A stretch of DNA of 64,000 nt from Flaccisagitta enflata. Its lineage: Eukaryota; Chaetognatha; Sagittoidea; Aphragmophora. The stretch is taken from NCBI GenBank assembly GCA_965153355.1, contig OZ231127.1, forward strand, positions 4,588,001 through 4,652,000. Direction: 5' to 3'. A program made the position numbers and the translations under genes. Below are positions 59,267-64,000 of the stretch, piece after piece; positions within the stretch are counted from its first letter, which is position 1, and every line of letters begins with the position of its first letter. The notes beneath the pieces are model-generated. The model made no database searches, had not been told where the DNA came from, and saw nothing but the letters and a program-made list of their open reading frames with translations.

Positions 59267-59559
59267 GAATATGGGATCTGGAAGTGAGAAAGAAGAGGAT
59301 GAGGATGAGGAGGAGAAGTTTGAATACGAATGTTAAATGAAGAATTTTTGTACCTTAGGCACGGGAGAGAGAAAAAGAGAGAGACAGAGTGAGAGAATTT
59401 GGGATGTAATTCGGAAAATGGAATAAACTAAATGCACGGGCGCGCGTCTAAAAATCCACGCGGGAGAGACCGACTTCCAGTTGAAAAAAGAGATAAAGAA
59501 AGAAACATACAAATAAAATGGAAATGAGATAAAGATAGAGAGAGAGGAAATAATGAGAC

Positions 59560-60970
59560 AAAGAGGAAAAGAAAAAGACCGAGCAAATAAAGGGAAATGA
59601 GATAGAGATAGAGACAGAGAAAATAAAGGGAAATGAAACAAAGATAGAGACAGAGAAAATAAAGGGAAATGAGACAAAGATAGAGACAGAGAAAATAAAG
59701 GGAAATGAGACAAAGATAGAGACAGAGAAAATAAAGGGAAATGAGACAAAGATAGCGACAGAGAAAATAAGGGGAAATGAGACAAAGATAGAGACAGAGA
59801 AAATAAGGGGAAATGAGACAAAGATAGAGACAGAGAAAATAAGGGGAAATGAGACAAAGATAGAGAAAGAGGGAAGAAAAGAAAATGAGATAAAGTTAGA
59901 GACAGAGAAAATAAAGGGAAATGAGACAAAGATAGAGACAGAGAAAATAAAGGGAAATGAGACAAAGATAGAGACAGAGAAAATAAAGGGAAATGAGACA
60001 AAGATAGAGACAGAGAAAATAAAGGGAAATGAGACAAAGATAGAGACAGAGGGAAGAAGAGAAAATGAGATAAAGATAGAGACAGAGGAAAGAAAAGAAA
60101 ATGAGACAAAGATAGCGACAGAGGAAATAAAGGAAAATGAGATAAAGAAAGAAACAGAGGAAATAAAAGAAAATGAGATAAAGATAGAGACAGAGGAAAG
60201 AAAAGAAAATGAGATAAAGATAGAGACAGAGGAAAGAAAAGAAAATGAGACAAAGATAGCGACAGAGGAAATAAAGGAAAATGAGATAAAGAAAGAAACA
60301 GAGGAAAGAAAAGAAAATGAGATAAAGATAGAGACAGAGGAAAGAAAAGAAAATGAGATAAAGATAGAGACAGAGGAAAGAAAAGAAAATGAGATAAAGA
60401 TAGAGACAGAGGAAAGAAAAGAAAATGAGATAAAGAAAGAAACAGAGGAAAGAAAAGAAAATGAGATAAAGATAGAGACAGAGGAAAGAAAAGAAAATGA
60501 GATAAAGATAGAGACAGAAGAAAGAAAAGAAAATGAGATAAAGATAGAGACAGAGGTAAGAAAAGAAAATGAGATAAAGATAGAGACAGAGGAAAGAAAA
60601 GAAAATGAGATAAAGATAGAGACAGAGGAAAGAAAAGAAAATGAGATAAAGATAGAGACAGAGGAAAGAAAAGAAAATGAGATAAAGATAGAGACAGAGG
60701 AAAGAAAAGAAAATGAGATAAAGATAGCGACAGAGGAAAGAAAAGAAAATGAGACAAAGATAGAGACAGAGGAAAGAAAAGAAAATGATATAAAGATAGA
60801 GACAGAGGAAAGAAAAGAAAATGAGATAAAGATAGAGACAGAGGAAAGAAAAGAAAATGAGACAAAGATAGCGACAGAGGAAATAAAGGAAAATGAGATA
60901 AAGAAAGAGACAGAGGAACGAAAAGAAAATGAGATAAAGATAGAGATAGAGGAAAGAAAAGAAAAATAGA
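59560..60970 (+). repeat. 36-bp minisatellite
   Basis: About 39 units of GAAAATGAGATAAAGATAGA, GACAGAGGAAAGAAAA, with two sub-types (AATAAAGGGAAATGAGACAA to the left). The 608-codon minus-strand frame (LSLSHFLFFP) is an artefact of the period. Confidence 0.92.
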
Positions 60971-60986
60971 CAAAGAGGAAAAACAG

Positions 60987-61445
60987 GTCGCCCAAGGGCA
61001 ATATGTCAGCGATACCCGTTGCCCTGCTTTGCATGATTGTGAAATGGAGTGAGGGGAAGCAGGGCAGTGGCCCCAAAGGGGATGAAGTCCTGTAGAACAC
61101 AGAGGGACTTTTGTTTGTCCGTCCGTCCGTCCATCCATCTGCCCCCCAGGCCCTCTCAAATCTAAAATCTGCCCTCTCGGGCCTGAAATCTGTCCTCTTC
61201 GACCTTGAATCTGAGTGGGCAGATGTCAGGCCTGAGAGAGCAGATTCAAGGCCTGAGAGGGCAGATTCAAGACCTGAGAGGACGGATTCCAGGGTCTGAG
61301 AGGGCAGATTTCAGGCCTGAGAGGGCAGATTTCAGACCTGAGAGGGCCTGGGGGGGGACGAACAGAGGGACGGACGGACGGACAAACAAAAGTCCCCCTG
61401 TGTTCTACAGGACTTTGTTTCCTTTGGAGCCGCTGCCCAAAAAGA
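60987..61445. mobile_element. GCAGCGGCCC-family element
   Basis: GTCGCCCAAGGGCAATATGT, GGGCAGTGGCCCCAAAGGGG, AGTCCTGTAGAACACAG; core CAGGCCTGAGAGGGCAGATT; far arm GTGTTCTACAGGACTTTGTT, GAGCCGCTGCCCAAAAA. Confidence 0.8.
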
Positions 61446-61720
61446 AAATGAGACAAGTAATGCGGGGTCACAATATCAATAAAGACAAAAGAGAAAAAAA
61501 TGATTGTTATAAGTGTAAATATGTTTTGTTGTAAATATAACTGTAACTGCCCTAAAATTCACCGTATAATGCGGATCATGGAGGTTTGGGGCTTTAAATT
61601 TGCCGTCTCTGGCATCAAAAAAGCCCTCCCAAGCCTCAATTTAACCCTCTCTAGCCTCGATTTAACCCTTTCAAAATAGGATCATAGGTCATCGGCTCCT
61701 CTGGGGCCGCTGCCCCATCA

Positions 61721-62180
61721 ACCTTTTTGGGCAGCGGCCCCAAAGGGCCGATGTCCTGTAGGACACAGGGGTGAGCCATTACATACGTCTGTCTGTCCGT
61801 CCCCTCCCCTGAGGCTTCTAATGCCCCAATATGGCTTCTTCAGGTCCAAAATCACGCCTCTCAGGCCCAAAACCACCACTCTCAGGCCAAAAACCACCAA
61901 TCTCAGGCCCAAAACCACCCCTCCCAGGCCCAAATTTCAGGAAAAAACTCAGCACTCTTTGGCCTCCAAATCAGCTATCTTAGGCTTAAAATCAGGCCTC
62001 TTAGGCCCAAAATCAGCTCTTTGACAGACAGACGGACATATGTAATGGCTCACCCCTGTGTCCTACAGGACATCGGCCCTTTGGGGCCGCTGCCCTGCTC
62101 TCACCTTTCTTCTTCACTTGATCACTCCAAGCAGGGCATCGGGTACCGCTGACCATGTGCGCTCTTTGGATGACTTGTTA
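61721..62180. mobile_element. GCAGCGGCCC-family element
   Basis: TTTTTGGGCAGCGGCCCCAA, GATGTCCTGTAGGACACAGG; core CTCAGGCCCAAAACCACC; far arm GTGTCCTACAGGACATCGGC, then GATCACTCCAAGCAGGGCAT and TGACCATGTGCG. Confidence 0.8.
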
Positions 62181-62701
62181 ACTCTGAGTAATCATTGGAA
62201 ATGTTGGGGCATCAATATTCAAATGCGCGTCCTATTTTGCGTCTGGCTTTTCTATTCAAGGTGTTAATATCTTTATTCAGGCAGGGAAATCATGCCACAC
62301 CTGCGGAGGTGTGCAGCTGGGGACAGACATGATTTTTGTACAAATGGGAGCAGTAGGATACTCAATATGCCTACTTAGTCTTAGTCTTAGTCTTAGTCTT
62401 AAGTAGGTATCATATAAGCATGATTTTAGACCGATGCCTTCTATTGTGCTGCTGGACGTTTTTTTGGCTCTGAGCCTAACAGGATATCTCTAATTGGGCT
62501 TGGTTTACTGTCATAAAGCTGCACAAGTAATATCTGTTCCCTAATATTTTCTTTTCGCCAATCTTCTCTTGATTTATAAATGTCCGATGGGTTAAGATTA
62601 AAGATGTTTTTTAGAAGGTATTTTTCATTTCAGGCCAATCTGGCACTTGAAGCTGAAGCCATTTCCAAACAAAAGCATAACTTGAGCCTGAGCTGTATGT
62701 T
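62181..62701. other. Possible retroposon tail, otherwise no feature
   Basis: Contains AGGCAGGGAAATCATGCCAC, ACCTGCGGAGGTGTGCAGCT and about four TTAGTC units (62378-62402), reminiscent of a LINE or SINE 3' end with a short tandem tail. Unproven. Confidence 0.25.
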
Positions 62702-62975
62702 TTTGGTTGCGTGCTACGCGACTCTACACCCCGCTTTGTCAGTCCTTGGGGTGGTTGGTCAGTTGGTTGGTTAGTCGGTCGGTCCCTTTTTCCCTTTTTA
62801 GTCGCGGACACACAACTCTATAAGAGGCTTCGTCCGTCCGTCCGTTGGTCCGTCGGTCTGTCCGTCAGCACGAGTCAAAAAGTGGGAAAACAAGCGTTCT
62901 AGAACATTTTTAGTTGCGGACAGTTGCATTTCCGCCCCTGCCCACCCGTCCGCAACTGAGGGCCGTGTTGGTGTT
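62702..62975 (+). mobile_element. Two adjoining HINE-like repeats
   Basis: First copy 62702-62800: GGTTGCGTGCTACGCGACTC and a GGTTGGTTAGTCGGTCGGTC core. Second from 62798: TTAGTCGCGGACACACAACT, CGTCCGTCCGTCCGTTGG, CCCCTGCCCACCCGTCCGCA. Confidence 0.75.
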
Positions 62976-63117
62976 GGTGTTTTTAAGGTTTTTGGACTCA
63001 CAGCTCTTTCCCAAATGCCATTATAAGTCATTGTAAGTCATTCTATGTCATATTAAGTTTTATTAGGTCACTTAAGAAAATCAGGTCAATTTCCAGTCTT
63101 TTTAAGTCTTTTAAAGT

Positions 63118-63800
63118 ACAGTGGGAACTCGATATAACGTCCTTGAAGGGACCAGGGTATTTTGGACGTTAAATCCGAGTGCTGTTAAATCGAATTCTAT
63201 ATTTTCTACCATTTTCATTTTTCATCTAGCTATACACTTTAAAAAACAATTATTGATAAATTGCGCCTACAAACAAAATGATAAAAATTAGAAAGAAATT
63301 TAAAAATTTTTTTATCGTAAATGTTAATACAATTTCAGCAGTAGAAAGACTGTAGTAATGAGCAATGAAGCATAGAGAATACCATTTCAAAGTAACAGTC
63401 ATAAATATGGTAAGGCAATTTCACCAATGATAGAGATCACACTGTACCTTTATAGGCGGGTAAAATTATTGCATAGAATAAATAAGAAAAATCATTCAGT
63501 TATTCGTAGGTTGAAAATAAATTTGTAATAATAGAATGGGGATGCAAACATGATTGTTTCAGTAAAAACATTTGTATGGATGGGAAATTTCCAAAGTCCT
63601 CTTTTTGCGCACTCTCAAGCTTTTTGTAGCAAGATTGAAATTCACAAACTCCAATAAGAGCTTCAGGTTCAGATGTTTCATCATCTGTAACTGTAAGTAG
63701 GGTGTAGGGATAGTGATCCCACCCATATTGTCCTTTTGGTCCCTCCAATAAATCCCATTTTCTTCCTCGTGATTTTGTTATTCAACTTCAAGTAACCTCG
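63118..63800 (-). pseudogene. End of a pogo/Tigger-like transposon with possible transposase 3' relic
   Basis: TACAGTGGGAACTCGATATA then ACGTCCTTGAAGGGACCAGG is a typical pogo/Tigger terminus. About 380 bp inside it a minus-strand frame (63500-63748) reads QYGWDHYPYTLLTVTDDETS and ends FLLKQSCLHPHSIITNLFST then YE and a stop, gene-like in composition and oriented as expected for a transposase C-terminus. The other terminus lies outside the window or is lost. Family assignment rests on the terminus, not the protein. Confidence 0.4.
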
Positions 63801-64000
63801 CAACGACGCAAAAATATACTATTAATACAAATGTGTGTGACTTCCATGACAAAAGTTCGTTTTTAATGTCATTTTACCACACTTCCAATGACTTTGAAGG
63901 AATAAACTCCTCCATTTCCATTTGCCGAGGTCTTGATCCTGCATGAGAGTCACTCATCGCGTTTGTCAATCACGCCAGAAGGGGAAAGATTTTGGACAGG

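Noticed and set aside
59333-61159. 608-codon minus-strand frame with LSLSHFLFFP repeats resembling a membrane protein
   Set aside because: The 36-bp minisatellite period keeps two frames open; no non-repetitive domain is present.

Overview
The window is nuclear DNA of an animal, probably a marine or other aquatic invertebrate. Its genes are split by GT-AG introns into small exons, and most of the rest is microsatellite, minisatellite, fold-back and MITE-like DNA. No rRNA, tRNA, CRISPR or prokaryotic-style operon was seen. The phylum cannot be fixed from the sequence alone. Almost all long open frames come from simple repeats (CT, GAA, GTT, CTT, ATTC, GGTCATTTT and others) and are not genes.

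The only genes I can support are two head-to-tail paralogues of a monocarboxylate-transporter-like protein (SLC16/MCT, major facilitator superfamily). I assembled both by hand into nine exons with matching phases. Copy A spans 22446-29810 (511 aa) and copy B spans 32406-43154 (510 aa). Both carry the MCT signatures EGGWGW before TM1 and HYFERRRPLALG at TM5. Their shared 5' flank and shared intronic microsatellites show that a block of gene plus promoter was duplicated.

Layout: 1-22000 holds microsatellites, at least four inverted-repeat element families, a 21-bp minisatellite and a 2-kb GGTCATTTT array. 22000-29900 is transporter A. 29900-32300 is spacer with a fold-back element. 32300-43160 is transporter B. 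43160-64000 is again repeat DNA: a 75-bp satellite, long GA tracts, a 1-kb palindrome, CACCATCACC and 36-bp minisatellites, and the end of a pogo/Tigger-like element.

The most interesting signal is how the transporter genes interact with repeats. Copy B has its terminal-exon splice acceptor, plus the first ~22 coding bases, amplified into a ~76-bp satellite of more than 30 units (39987-43055). Its exon 7 acceptor is triplicated in a 125-bp repeat. Both copies have duplicated 3' ends of exons 4 and 6. Copy A's C-terminal tail and stop codon lie in a truncated MITE. The same MITE family's terminus appears to have been amplified into the 75-bp satellite at 45.84-48.03 kb, with a four-unit higher-order period.
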